Shown here piece after piece: positions 35,903 through 44,417 of a DNA stretch of 64,000 nucleotides. The position numbers and the translations under genes were made by a program. Position 1 is the first letter of the stretch. Each line of letters begins with the position of its first letter. Under the pieces are notes generated by a model. It saw nothing but the letters and a program-made list of their open reading frames with translations, was not told the origin of the DNA and made no database searches. This stretch comes from Acidimicrobiaceae bacterium. Its GTDB lineage: Bacteria; Actinomycetota; Acidimicrobiia; Acidimicrobiales; RAAP-2. The DNA lies in the NCBI GenBank assembly GCA_003153575.1, contig PLZW01000012.1:29388-93387 (forward strand), given 5' to 3'.

Positions 35903-37018
35903 ATGATGAGCGAGCAGGCAGACAGGCCGACGGTGGTCGTGGTGGGCGGAGGCTATGGCGGAATAACCATGGCCAAGGCGTTGGACGATACGGCGGACGT
36001 GGTTCTGGTCGAGCCCAGGGACGCCTTCATGCACAACATCGCCGCGTTGCGGGCACTCGTCGATCCGTCCTGGCTGCCCCGGGTCTTCTTTCCCTATGCC
36101 GGCCTCCTGGCCAACGGGCGGGTCGTGCAGGACCGGGCCGTCCTGGTCGAGCCCGGTCGTGTCGTGACGGCTTCAGGTGACGAGATCGCCGCCGACTACG
36201 TGGTGCTCGCCACTGGATCGAGTTATCCATTTCCGGCCAAGACCGACCTGGAGCACGCAGACGCTGCCGCCGAGCAGATCCGCGCCACCCACCGCGCCCT
36301 GGCGCAGGCGGATCGGGTCTTCCTGGTCGGCGCCGGACCGGTGGGCATCGAGCTGGCCGGCGAGATTCGGAGCGTCTGGCCGGACAAGTCGATCGTCCTC
36401 GTCGACGAACGACCGGAACTGTTGAGCGGTCCGTTCATGCCGGAGTTGCGGGCCGAGCTCGGACGCCAGCTCGAGGAGCTCGACGTCGACCTGGTCCTCG
36501 GCAGTCCGTTGCGGAAGGAGCCCATCCGGGCGCCCGGCGAACTCGGTTCATTTACCGTGACCACGGAGAGCGGGACCGAGCTGACCGCCGACATCTGGTT
36601 CCGCTGCTACGGCGTCGTGCCCAATAGCGACTACCTCGGCAAGGCGCTGCTGCCGTCGCGGCGGACGGACGGATTTATCGAGGTGGGCCCAAGCCTCCAG
36701 GTCGTCGGCCAGACGACGGTCTTCGCACTGGGCGACCTGTCCACGGCCGACGCCAAGATGGCCGCTTTCGCCCGGCGGCAGGCGGACACCGTTGCCGCCA
36801 ACATCACCGCCCTCATCTCGGGAAGCGGTGAACTCGTCGACTACCAGTCGATGGGTCCCGGTATCGCCGTGCCCATCGGCCCGGAGGGCGGAGCCGGTCA
36901 GTTCCCCGGTCAGGACGAGATCGTCGGCCCCCAGGTGATCGCCGATGTGAAGGGACGGGACATGATGGTCGAGCCGTTCGCCGAGCTGTTCGGCCTGGCC
37001 GTAGCCAGTGGCGAATGA
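35903..37018 (+). CDS. NAD(P)/FAD-dependent oxidoreductase (NDH-2/FSP1-AIF-like)
   Basis: About 371 residues with two dinucleotide-binding motifs: VVVVGGGYGGITMA (FAD, N-terminus) and VFLVGAGPVGIELAGE (NAD(P)H, near residue 145), plus the ALGDLS FAD-ribityl motif. The layout fits the pyridine nucleotide-disulfide oxidoreductase superfamily, in the apoptosis-inducing-factor/FSP1-like quinone reductase branch. Redox-active Cys-x4-Cys is absent, so it is not a disulfide reductase. ATG 35903 or 35906 follows AAGGGAGA. Probably an NADH:quinone-type reductase under control of the divergent MarR. Confidence 0.86.
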   Translation: MMSEQADRPTVVVVGGGYGGITMAKALDDTADVVLVEPRDAFMHNIAALRALVDPSWLPRVFFPYAGLLANGRVVQDRAVLVEPGRVVTASGDEIAADYVVLATGSSYPFPAKTDLEHADAAAEQIRATHRALAQADRVFLVGAGPVGIELAGEIRSVWPDKSIVLVDERPELLSGPFMPELRAELGRQLEELDVDLVLGSPLRKEPIRAPGELGSFTVTTESGTELTADIWFRCYGVVPNSDYLGKALLPSRRTDGFIEVGPSLQVVGQTTVFALGDLSTADAKMAAFARRQADTVAANITALISGSGELVDYQSMGPGIAVPIGPEGGAGQFPGQDEIVGPQVIADVKGRDMMVEPFAELFGLAVASGE

Positions 37019-37019
37019 C

Positions 37020-37051
37020 CTGATGGAACTGGCTGTCCAAACCCCGTCAGG
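37020..37051. terminator. Weak hairpin between convergent genes
   Basis: CCTGATGG and CCGTCAGG form an 8-bp stem with one G-T pair and a 16-base loop, spanning the gap between the flavoprotein stop and the phosphoesterase stop. Possible bidirectional terminator. Confidence 0.35.
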
Positions 37052-38393
37052 CCCGGGTGACGGCGGAGGGCGGGGGGATGGTGCCGGCCCCGGACGATAA
37101 ACAGCCGGCGCTGGCAGAGGGGTCGGCTGGCGCCGGTAAGGCGGGCGGATGGAGGAACGCGGGCTCGGACGTCAGGTCCACCATGGCGAGCAGACTGGTG
37201 GCATTGGCATCCCGTCGGGTGAGGGCGGGCAGGTTCCACTTCTCCTCGACGGTCTTGAGGATCGAGGTGTGGTCGTAGACGGTGTGGGAGACGAAGTTGC
37301 GTCGGGCGTACGGGCTGACCACTCCCGCCGGCACGCGGAAGCCGTAACGGTCGAAGGCGCCCGGAGGATCATCGGGACCGAGCACCGGCGGCACGTCGTC
37401 AGGGGTCACGGCGCGGGGTGGGGCGACGTGGTCGTAGTAGCCGCCATGCTCGTCATAGGTCCAGATCAGCATGGTCGAAGGCCAGCCCGGACCGGACATG
37501 ACGGCTTGCACGACCTTCCCCAGGAACTGGTCACCGAACTGCACGTCCTGGGGGTCCTCCTCGGACTGCTTCTCGTAGTCCGGCTCCACGAGGCTGAAGG
37601 AGGGGAGGGTTCCGGCCGCGGCGTCCGCATAGAACCGGTCGATGCCGGCCAAACCGGCACGGAGGGACGGGTCGTTCAACAGCGGGAGGAAGACGCCCAT
37701 AGTGGGCAGCGAGGAGTAGTAGTCCTTCCACGAGATGCCGTGCTTGTTGAATTGCTCGAAGATGACGCCGTTGGGTGGAAGGGGCGACGGGAAGGTGTCG
37801 TTGATCAGGCCCAGGGAGGTCCCGGCGATGAGAAACCGACGGTTGGGATCGGTCTGGGCCATCGCCGAGCAGAAGTAACGGTCCGCGATCGGGAACGTGC
37901 TGGCCATCCCGCACGTGAAGGGGAGATCGTCCTTGGTGAAGTACCCCATGGCCTCGGCCGTGGTGCTCGTGACGAAGCCGTCGAGGCGCCCGTTGTTGTA
38001 GGCCTCGTGGGTGACCCTCCAGTCATTGCCGATGCCCCGTGTCTGACACTCAGTGGGCATGTGGAAGGCGTGGATCAGATTGCCCTGCCCGTCGGGGTTG
38101 GTGGCCGTCGGCTGGCCATGTCGATCGACCGCGAAGCCGTCCCCACGATCGATGAGCCCGAGGACGTTGTCGAAGGAGTGGTTCTCCATCATGACCACGA
38201 CGATGTGCTTGATCTGCGGAAGTTGGTCGGTGCCGACCGGTCGGTGGGGGAACGGCAGCGAGCCGACTCGACGGAGCGCAGTCGAAACCGCCGTGGTGGA
38301 GGGGGCCGAGCCAGAACTGCTGCTGCAACCGTCGAACACGATCGACGCACCGACCAGGGCACCACCCAACAGCTGACGCCGACTCAGTGGCAT
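37047..38393 (-). CDS. Tat-exported phosphoesterase (phospholipase C / acid phosphatase family)
   Basis: 448 residues. The N-terminus MPLSRRQLLGGALVGAS is a twin-arginine signal, with a possible lipobox Cys in VFDGC. The body is the phosphoesterase family PF04185: VVVMMENHSFDN supplies metal and nucleophile-side residues, and WTYDEHGGYYDHV the second metal site. Family members are extracellular phospholipases C or acid phosphatases exported folded by Tat. The ATG at 38393 was selected for the Tat motif; upstream in-frame sequence is antisense-like. Monocistronic. Confidence 0.88.
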   Translation of the reverse strand: MPLSRRQLLGGALVGASIVFDGCSSSSGSAPSTTAVSTALRRVGSLPFPHRPVGTDQLPQIKHIVVVMMENHSFDNVLGLIDRGDGFAVDRHGQPTATNPDGQGNLIHAFHMPTECQTRGIGNDWRVTHEAYNNGRLDGFVTSTTAEAMGYFTKDDLPFTCGMASTFPIADRYFCSAMAQTDPNRRFLIAGTSLGLINDTFPSPLPPNGVIFEQFNKHGISWKDYYSSLPTMGVFLPLLNDPSLRAGLAGIDRFYADAAAGTLPSFSLVEPDYEKQSEEDPQDVQFGDQFLGKVVQAVMSGPGWPSTMLIWTYDEHGGYYDHVAPPRAVTPDDVPPVLGPDDPPGAFDRYGFRVPAGVVSPYARRNFVSHTVYDHTSILKTVEEKWNLPALTRRDANATSLLAMVDLTSEPAFLHPPALPAPADPSASAGCLSSGAGTIPPPSAVTRA

Positions 38394-38578
38394 CGGCTGA
38401 CCGTACCATTCGGCCGATTGCACGACCCGGTGCGTGCGGGCGGTTCCGGTGCCGCCGTGGATGCTGTCCAGTCGAAATGCTGGTGTCGTGTGACGTCCAT
38501 GTGACACCGCATCGCCAGGGCACTCTCGACGTCGATGGCTCGGTGGTCGAGCGCAAGGGTCGCTTTCAGTGCGACGGG

Positions 38579-38611
38579 CGTCCCCCGGAGCCGAGTGGAC
38601 TCCGGGGGACG
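38579..38611 (-). terminator. Strong terminator after the DUF929 gene
   Basis: A perfect 12-bp stem, CGTCCCCCGGAG / CTCCGGGGGACG, with a 9-base loop, lies 7 bases beyond the stop codon of the DUF929 gene on the minus strand. A clear hairpin terminator. Confidence 0.75.
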
Positions 38612-38617
38612 TGCCGT

Positions 38618-39529
38618 TCACCCCAACTTCATGGCGTTCCTCGCCATCGTCGCTCCCGGGCTGGTGCAGACCGATTGCGGCATGCCCCCGGATCCGGAAC
38701 AGACGGCGGCGGTGATGTAGTTGGCGGTCCCCACGATCGACCGGGTGAGCAGATTCGTCGGGTCCGTCAGTGCTCCGGCGATCTCCGTCTGACTGAGACT
38801 GGTCAGGACGGTCGGCTGATACGTCGAGCCCGAGAACAACACCCGGTTGTCGACATCGACGTAAGGGAAGGCGATGCCCTGGGCATTTCCGGGGACGAAT
38901 TGCGGACCCGCATAGCGGGCCAGGGCCGTCTGCTCGGACTTCGTCGGTGTCTGCAGGACTCCATAGCCGCTGCACCCGGCCGCGTTGGGATCGAGCCTGT
39001 TCGTGCACGCCTCAATGGGAGCGAAGTGGACGTATCGGCTGTCGAGCGTGGCGTTGCGGAACGAGAACGTGCTGTAGTCACCGTCCTGAAGCCCTGAGGC
39101 GGTGGTCTGCAGGCCATGCCACGTGCCGAATCTCGCCAGGGCCACAACCATGGCCCATCGCTCGGCGGCACAGTAGGGGCAGTACTCGGCTCCGTAGTAC
39201 ATGACTGAGGGTGCGTGGCCGGAAAGGGTCAGCGGTGGTTGGCCCGAGATCACGATCGGAGCTGTGCCGGCAAAGCTCGACGGGATCCCCACCCCGACCT
39301 CATTGAAGACGGAGGCCGGAACTGTCGTGACCTGGTGGACCAGTTGCGGCGATGCCGGCTCCACCGCCTGATGAGAGCTGGTCGTCGGACCGTTGCCCAC
39401 CACCACCTTGACGATGACCAGGACGGCGACGACGACGATGACGAGGCCCACTGCCGACCAGGCGAGGATGGTGGGCGTGATTCGAGGCGAGGATTGACGC
39501 GGTGCGCGCGTCGAGAGAGTTCGAGACAT
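38618..39529 (-). CDS. DUF929 family membrane-anchored thioredoxin-like protein
   Basis: 303 residues: one N-terminal membrane segment (AWSAVGLVIVVVAVLVIVKV, residues about 23-43) then an extracytoplasmic domain with CPYC in the AEYCPYCAAERW motif, as in DUF929 (PF06053) proteins with a thioredoxin-like fold. Additional Cys pairs (CTNRLDPNAAGC and the C-terminal pair) may form disulfides. A role in extracytoplasmic redox or protein folding is plausible. GGAAGGAA sits 7 bases before the ATG. Transcribed after the small membrane protein at 39644, 114 bases away, and ended by a strong hairpin. Confidence 0.85.
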   Translation of the reverse strand: MSRTLSTRAPRQSSPRITPTILAWSAVGLVIVVVAVLVIVKVVVGNGPTTSSHQAVEPASPQLVHQVTTVPASVFNEVGVGIPSSFAGTAPIVISGQPPLTLSGHAPSVMYYGAEYCPYCAAERWAMVVALARFGTWHGLQTTASGLQDGDYSTFSFRNATLDSRYVHFAPIEACTNRLDPNAAGCSGYGVLQTPTKSEQTALARYAGPQFVPGNAQGIAFPYVDVDNRVLFSGSTYQPTVLTSLSQTEIAGALTDPTNLLTRSIVGTANYITAAVCSGSGGMPQSVCTSPGATMARNAMKLG

Positions 39530-39643
39530 CTGGAATTCCTTCCGAGAGTGGCGCGCCCATCGATGGGCACACTGAGCGGGTAGACGACGATCGGGTGACC
39601 GTCGATGTGAAGGCCGAGGCAGGCCGCCTCGGCCGAACGTTCT

Positions 39644-40006
39644 CTACGCCAGACTCGCGATGGGTGGTCGGAAGACTCGGGAAGGAAAGGCGACTGCGTG
39701 GACGTGCTCGCCCCGGTTGCGGGTGCGACGACGAGCCGCAGCCAGGAGTGCCACGGCTGCACCGAGGAACGCCAGCGCACCAGGCAAACTCACCGGTCCG
39801 GAAACAACTGTCGGAGCTGGCGATGCGCATCGTTGGCTGATTGCGCAGAGCTTGGCGTCGGTCGGCGCTGAGCCGACAGCTGCGACCCTGCCGTGGTGCG
39901 TGACCGAGGACGTCTGCCCGAACTGGATCACCGAGGCCGACGCGACCGCGCCGGCCAGCGAGACTGTGACCGCCAGAACCAGGACAACGCGCCGTACCGT
40001 ATCCAC
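39644..40006 (-). CDS. Small exported/membrane protein of unknown function
   Basis: 120 residues. A signal-like hydrophobic N-terminus (VVLVLAVTVSLAGAVASA) is followed by about 40 polar residues with two Cys (KLCAISQRC). A second hydrophobic segment (SLPGALAFLGAAVALLAAA) before an Arg-rich stretch resembles a C-terminal anchor. It is likely membrane-attached with a short external loop. Probably cotranscribed with the DUF929 gene downstream; the linked Cys pair could be a partner or substrate of the CPYC protein, but this is inference. Confidence 0.6.
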   Translation of the reverse strand: MDTVRRVVLVLAVTVSLAGAVASASVIQFGQTSSVTHHGRVAAVGSAPTDAKLCAISQRCASPAPTVVSGPVSLPGALAFLGAAVALLAAARRRTRNRGEHVHAVAFPSRVFRPPIASLA

Positions 40007-40098
40007 TGAATTGAACGGTAGCTTTCCCGACGCCAGAAATTGGGTCGCCCGACCCGCTGCGACCCGAGGGGGACGCCGGTCCGAATCAACTAGTCGGT

Positions 40099-40455
40099 TC
40101 AGGCCTCGCGGCGGTCGGTCAATGCGGACACGTACGCCGCTGCCCGGTCGACGGGAAGGCCGTAGGCGACGGCGATCTCCGGGACGGACATACCCTCCTC
40201 CACGGCGGCCGTGATGACAGCTTCGCGGACCTGGTGGCGGACCGAGTAGAGGTGCTGCATGCTGTCCTCGGCCGCCTTCCGCTCCTCGAACGAGGGAATG
40301 GCCGCCATGGTTTCCTTGATGGACAACCCCGCGTCCAGGGATTCGAGGGCACGGATGTGCAGTCGCTCGTTGCTCTCCAGATGCCTCCGGAGCTGAGCCG
40401 TGGCCCCGGCGAGGTCCGCGATGGCCTGACGTACCGCTGCGCGGGTGCTGTCCAC
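40099..40455 (-). CDS. Small helical protein, possible HTH
   Basis: 118 residues, almost wholly helical. The C-terminal VPEIAVAYGLPVDRAAAYV has the pattern of a helix-turn-helix (residues about 87-107). The N-terminal half may be a coiled coil (LRRHLESNERLHIRALESLD). Not recognised as a named family. The GTG start lacks a strong ribosome site but lies 6 bases after TAGGAT, so the mRNA may be leaderless. Confidence 0.6.
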   Translation of the reverse strand: MDSTRAAVRQAIADLAGATAQLRRHLESNERLHIRALESLDAGLSIKETMAAIPSFEERKAAEDSMQHLYSVRHQVREAVITAAVEEGMSVPEIAVAYGLPVDRAAAYVSALTDRREA

Positions 40456-40461
40456 GGCCCG

Positions 40462-40467
40462 ATCCTA
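40462..40467 (-). promoter_or_regulatory. Candidate leaderless -10 element of the helical protein gene
   Basis: TAGGAT on the minus strand ends exactly 6 bases before the GTG start of the gene ending at 40099. The same hexamer-gap-GTG arrangement is seen upstream of cobQ. Confidence 0.5.
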
Positions 40468-40618
40468 CGGCGGTCGAGTGTGTCGACCGGACTATGGGAA
40501 CCGACCAGGCCTCCAGGGGAGGCGTCCCATGGACGGTCTCCGGATGAGCATCTCAATTTGTGCTTCCACAGGGTACGATTCGGAGGCCCGGTCAGATCAC
40601 CGGAATGAGGAGCACTCC

Positions 40619-40807
40619 ATGGCGGCGGACGAGGTGCAGGACGGGTCATTGCAGCTCGTGCGGGCGATCGAAGCGCTTCATCACGCTCTCGACTCATTCG
40701 GCGACGAGTCGAGAGCGTGCCATCACGTCCCGCTGAGGATTCCGATCGAGATGGAACGACTGACGGCGCGGATCATGAGAGGGCAGGCCATCCCTCTTAC
40801 CGACTGA
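40619..40807 (+). CDS. 62-residue protein of unknown function, upstream of a peptide gene
   Basis: A 62-residue open frame: ATG preceded by GAGGAG at 6-base spacing, with TGA at 40805. The translation is helical and amphipathic (LVRAIEALHHALDSFGDE). No family recognised. The stop is followed after 7 bases by the ATG of peptide A (40815), so the two are probably one transcription unit. Coding status rests on the ribosome site and codon composition. Confidence 0.5.
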   Translation: MAADEVQDGSLQLVRAIEALHHALDSFGDESRACHHVPLRIPIEMERLTARIMRGQAIPLTD

Positions 40808-40814
40808 GGTGGCA

Positions 40815-40955
40815 ATGTCTGCGACTTCGCTTGATCAAGAATGCTCCGCCAACGAATGTGTGGTGCCCTTGGTGGGACGGCTTTCGAACTCAGAATTCCA
40901 GGAGATTCTGGAGGAACTCCTGGAAAATGGCAAGGGCCGAAGCAGGAGATCGTGA
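40815..40955 (+). CDS. Peptide A of a three-member short-peptide family (46 aa)
   Basis: 46 residues from ATG 40815, with a GAGG ribosome site and TGA at 40953. The central block PLVGRLSNSEFQEILEELL is shared with the peptides at 41040 and 47388; the tail NGKGRSRRS is variable and basic. Comparing the three copies codon by codon, many differences are third-position synonymous (CCC/CCT, GAA/GAG, ATT/ATC, CTG/CTC/CTT), which supports selection on the peptide. The conserved block is a likely amphipathic helix. Local GC is visibly lower than in the flanking genes. No known family recognised. Confidence 0.6.
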   Translation: MSATSLDQECSANECVVPLVGRLSNSEFQEILEELLENGKGRSRRS

Positions 40956-41039
40956 TTCCGATCTCAAACTTCGGCCATTGATGAGGTGGTCAGTTGCGGG
41001 AGGGAGAGGTGTACTGGTGAACTGCGCATACTTCTCGTC

Positions 41040-41177
41040 ATGGCTTTGCCAAGGAAAGTATTGTCAGTCAATATGACAGGTGGCGCCCTGGTGGGACGGC
41101 GTGCGAACCCTGGATTCCACGAGGTCCTCGAAGAACTCCTGGCCAGGGGCATGCCGCATCGGAGTGTCCGCTCCTGA
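41040..41177 (+). CDS. Peptide B of the three-member short-peptide family (45 aa)
   Basis: ATG 41040 to TGA 41175, 45 residues; an alternative ATG at 41073 would give 34. The conserved block GALVGRRANPGFHEVLEELL aligns with peptide A (LVGR-x-x-N, F-x-E-[IV]-LEELL) and is followed by a variable tail ARGMPHRSVRS. There is no strong ribosome site; it may be read by coupling with peptide A, 84 bases upstream. Divergence from A is mostly synonymous plus conservative changes. Function unknown. Confidence 0.5.
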   Translation: MALPRKVLSVNMTGGALVGRRANPGFHEVLEELLARGMPHRSVRS

Positions 41178-41447
41178 GGGACAGCGGCACACGGAATCCG
41201 ACAGGGTCCGCGTAGGCCGGAGCCGAGTCGAAGGCACGGGCCCGCTCGTTGAGTCGCACGTCCGAGATCGCCTGGGTGGACCTTCGCCTCTGGCGACCCG
41301 TGTGGGGTTCCTGCAAGTTGCTATCACCGGCGTGCGGCGACAGACGGAGGAACAGGATGACTCGACGGGTCGGCGATGAGATTCGGGTGAGGCACGAGCG
41401 AACGACCGGCGGGCGCCCGGAGGGGAGCGGATGCGCCAGTCGCCCCG
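41178..41447. other. Gap upstream of the ACP-FAAL-acyltransferase gene
   Basis: About 270 bases with no convincing open frame. It presumably holds the promoter of the large fusion gene; no clear -10/-35 pair or palindrome was singled out. Confidence 0.4.
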
Positions 41448-44285
41448 ATGTCCGAAGATGTCGGCGTGGCAGGCACCGTTCACGTGTCCGCTGAAGCGGG
41501 TCCCGAGGCACAGGCCGTACTGTGGGAAGTCGGCTCGGTCCTGAAGGATCTCCACCGGGGCGAGCTGCCCGAGGTCAGCCTGGAGAGCGACCTGGCCGGC
41601 GACCTCGGCTTGGACAGCCTCGCAGTGGTCGAGCTCTACGACAGGCTGGAGCGCACGTTCGCCGTGGTCCTCCCAGTCGAGTCCCTCGCCACGGCGACCA
41701 CACCGGGGGACTGGCTCCGCGTGGTGCTCGAGGCGCGCACCACGGCGCCGGCCACCGGGACGGAGGACCTGCATGCCCAGCCGCTGACCCCGCGTACGTC
41801 CGGGGAAGCCTGGCCCCGCGAGGCCGAGACGATCACCGAGGCGTTTGCCTGGCATGTCGAGCACCACCCGGACGTGACGACGATCCGACTCCTCACCTCC
41901 GGGCCCGGTCACGTGGAGGAGCTCTCGTATCGAACGCTGGCACGCCAGGCCGCGGCGGCCGCGGGCGGCCTCCTGGCCGAGGGCCTCGACCATGGCGACC
42001 GCGTTGCCCTGATGCTGCCCAGCGGCCGGGAGTACTTCATTGCATTCCTCGGCACACTGCTCGCCGGTGGAGTGCCGGTACCGATCTACCCGCCCGCCCG
42101 ACCCTCCGAGCTCGAGGACCACCTCGGTCGCCAGGCCCGTCTCCTGGACAATGCCGGCGCCGGCCTCCTGGTGACCGTGCCCGAAGCACGGGTAGCGGCC
42201 CGCCTGCTGCGTTCCCACGTCCCTTCGCTCGGTTCGATCCAGACCGTGGACACGCTCACCGACGCGGGGAGGGGCGCCCACCACCTCCCCGCAGTGGCCG
42301 CCGACGATGTTGCGCTCATCCAGTACACGTCCGGGAGCACGGGCGACCCACGAGGGGTTGTGCTCACCCATGCGCAGATCCTTGCCAACGTGCACTCCAT
42401 GGGGGAGGCGGTCGACGTGGACACGGACGACGTGTTCGTGAGCTGGCTTCCGCTCTACCACGACATGGGCCTCATCGGTGCCTGGCATGCCAGCCTCTTG
42501 TTCGGTTTTCCGCTCGTACTTCTCTCGCCGTTGGAATTCCTCGCCCGCCCGGCCAGCTGGTTGGAGACGATCTCCCGGTACGCAGGGACGATCTCGGCCG
42601 CACCGAACTTCGCCTATCAGAGTTGCGTGGACCGCATCGGTGACACCGAGCTCGCGGGGCTCGACCTGACCTCCTGGCGCGTGGCGATCAACGGCTCGGA
42701 GCCGGTCAGTGCGTCGACCCTCGAACAGTTCGTCGATCGCTTCGGGGCGTGTGGCTTCCGCCGAGAGGCGATGTGTCCTGCGTACGGACTCGCCGAGGTC
42801 GGCGTGGGCCTCACCTCGACCCCTCCGGGACGTGGCCCCCGTATCGACACCGTGGTACTGGCGTCGCTCGAGGGATCAGGTCGTGCGGAGCCGGCCGCCC
42901 CCGGCCGGGCGGGGTCGATCCCCGTGGTCGGGTGCGGCGTGCCGTTCCCGGGTTACGAGCTCCGTGTGGCGGATCGCCGGGGGAAGCCGCTCCCCGAGCG
43001 TCGGGAAGGGATGGTCTCCTGTCGAGGGCCGTCCGCGGCGGGCGGCTACTTCGCCAACGACGCTGCCAGCACGGCGTTGTGGCACGAGGGCTGGCTCGAG
43101 ACCGGTGACCTCGGCTACCTCAGCGAAGGCGAGCTTTTCCTGACCGGTCGCGCGAAGGATTTGGTGATCCGGGGCGGGCGCAACATCCACCCCGAAGAGC
43201 TGGAGCTGGCACTGGGCGAGCTCGACGGCGTCCGGCGCGGTGGCGTCGCCGTCGTCGCCGGCAACGATCCTCAGCATGCAACCGAACGGTTGGTGGTCGT
43301 CGCCGAGTGCGATCTCCACGCGCCTTCGGCCCGGGCCGCCCTGAAGGCCGAGATCACCAGGAGGGCGGTCGACCTCCTCGGCGCTCCCCCCGACGACGTC
43401 GTGCTCGCCCCGATCGGAGCGATCGAGCGCACGTCCAGCGGCAAGGTCCGTCGAGCCGCCACCCGTCAGGCATTGGAGGACGGCACACTCGGAGCGCGTC
43501 GCGCGCCGGTCGTGCTCCAGTTCGCGCGCTTCGTCTGGTCGGGGTTCGGGCTGACCCTCCGCCGACTCGGCACCGCGGTGGTCGACCTGGCCTTCGCCGT
43601 CTACGCCTGGGCGCTGGTCCTGCTCATCGGGGTCCCCCTGTGGGGGGTCGTGCAGCTACCGGTGCCGAGGCGCGTCCGCTGGGCGCTCACCCGGGCCGCC
43701 GGTGCGAGCCTCAGTGCCCTGACCGGCATCCACGTAGCGGTGGACGGGGTGTTCCCACCACCTGAGCGCCCCGCGGTGATCGTGGCCAATCACGCCAGCT
43801 TCGTTGACGCCCTGGTGATCCTCCTCGCTTCGCCCGCTCCGCTGACCTTCGTCACCAGCACCGAACTGGGGAGCCACTGGTTCGTCGGTCGATTCCTCCG
43901 GCGACTCGGCTGCGTGTTCGTGCATCGCGGCGACGCAGGGCAGAGCACGGACGAGGTGGCGCACATGGCCAGACTGGTGGGGACCGGGGCGCGCCTGGTG
44001 GTATTCCCGGAGGGGTCGATCGATGGCTCACCGGGCCTGCGGCCGTTCCACTTGGGGGCCTTTGCGGCCGCCTCGGCGGCAGCCTGTCCGGTCGTTCCCG
44101 TGGGCATTCGCGGGACGCGGGACATCGTGCGTCCCGGAACGCTCCTGCCACATCGTGGGAGCGCGGAGGTCTTCGTCGGGGCACCTATGACGCCCACCTC
44201 GGACGACTTCGCCGGACATGCCGATCTCGGTGAGCGCGCCCGGCAGGTGATCGCCGGGCTCACCCGGGGTCCCCAGACGAGTTAG
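41448..44285 (+). CDS. ACP - fatty acyl-AMP ligase - acyltransferase fusion protein
   Basis: 945 residues with three domains. Residues about 20-95: acyl carrier protein with phosphopantetheine Ser57 in GDLGLDSLAV. Residues about 130-690: AMP-forming ligase of the FAAL type (PVPIYPP, YTSGSTGDPRG, WLPLYHDMGLIG, SAAPNFAY, then TGRAKDLVIRGGRNIHPE and a C-terminal SSGKVRR Lys). Residues about 740-935: glycerolipid-type acyltransferase with NHASFVDAL (His782, Asp787) and FPEGSIDG, preceded by hydrophobic segments that would hold it at the membrane. Inferred role: activate a fatty acid, load it on its own ACP and transfer it to an acceptor. It heads a run of membrane protein genes and an MFS transporter. 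Confidence 0.9.
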   Translation: MSEDVGVAGTVHVSAEAGPEAQAVLWEVGSVLKDLHRGELPEVSLESDLAGDLGLDSLAVVELYDRLERTFAVVLPVESLATATTPGDWLRVVLEARTTAPATGTEDLHAQPLTPRTSGEAWPREAETITEAFAWHVEHHPDVTTIRLLTSGPGHVEELSYRTLARQAAAAAGGLLAEGLDHGDRVALMLPSGREYFIAFLGTLLAGGVPVPIYPPARPSELEDHLGRQARLLDNAGAGLLVTVPEARVAARLLRSHVPSLGSIQTVDTLTDAGRGAHHLPAVAADDVALIQYTSGSTGDPRGVVLTHAQILANVHSMGEAVDVDTDDVFVSWLPLYHDMGLIGAWHASLLFGFPLVLLSPLEFLARPASWLETISRYAGTISAAPNFAYQSCVDRIGDTELAGLDLTSWRVAINGSEPVSASTLEQFVDRFGACGFRREAMCPAYGLAEVGVGLTSTPPGRGPRIDTVVLASLEGSGRAEPAAPGRAGSIPVVGCGVPFPGYELRVADRRGKPLPERREGMVSCRGPSAAGGYFANDAASTALWHEGWLETGDLGYLSEGELFLTGRAKDLVIRGGRNIHPEELELALGELDGVRRGGVAVVAGNDPQHATERLVVVAECDLHAPSARAALKAEITRRAVDLLGAPPDDVVLAPIGAIERTSSGKVRRAATRQALEDGTLGARRAPVVLQFARFVWSGFGLTLRRLGTAVVDLAFAVYAWALVLLIGVPLWGVVQLPVPRRVRWALTRAAGASLSALTGIHVAVDGVFPPPERPAVIVANHASFVDALVILLASPAPLTFVTSTELGSHWFVGRFLRRLGCVFVHRGDAGQSTDEVAHMARLVGTGARLVVFPEGSIDGSPGLRPFHLGAFAAASAAACPVVPVGIRGTRDIVRPGTLLPHRGSAEVFVGAPMTPTSDDFAGHADLGERARQVIAGLTRGPQTS

Positions 44286-44417
44286 TCGATCAGGAGACTG
44301 CGTTCGTGTGCAATGCGTGCAGAAGAGGTGGGGTCGTACCGTGATGCTCCGCCCCTCCACCGGTGAGTGGCGAGTCGCCCGGCAGCTGTCGCCTCGGGGG
44401 CGGCGCGTGGTGGTGTC

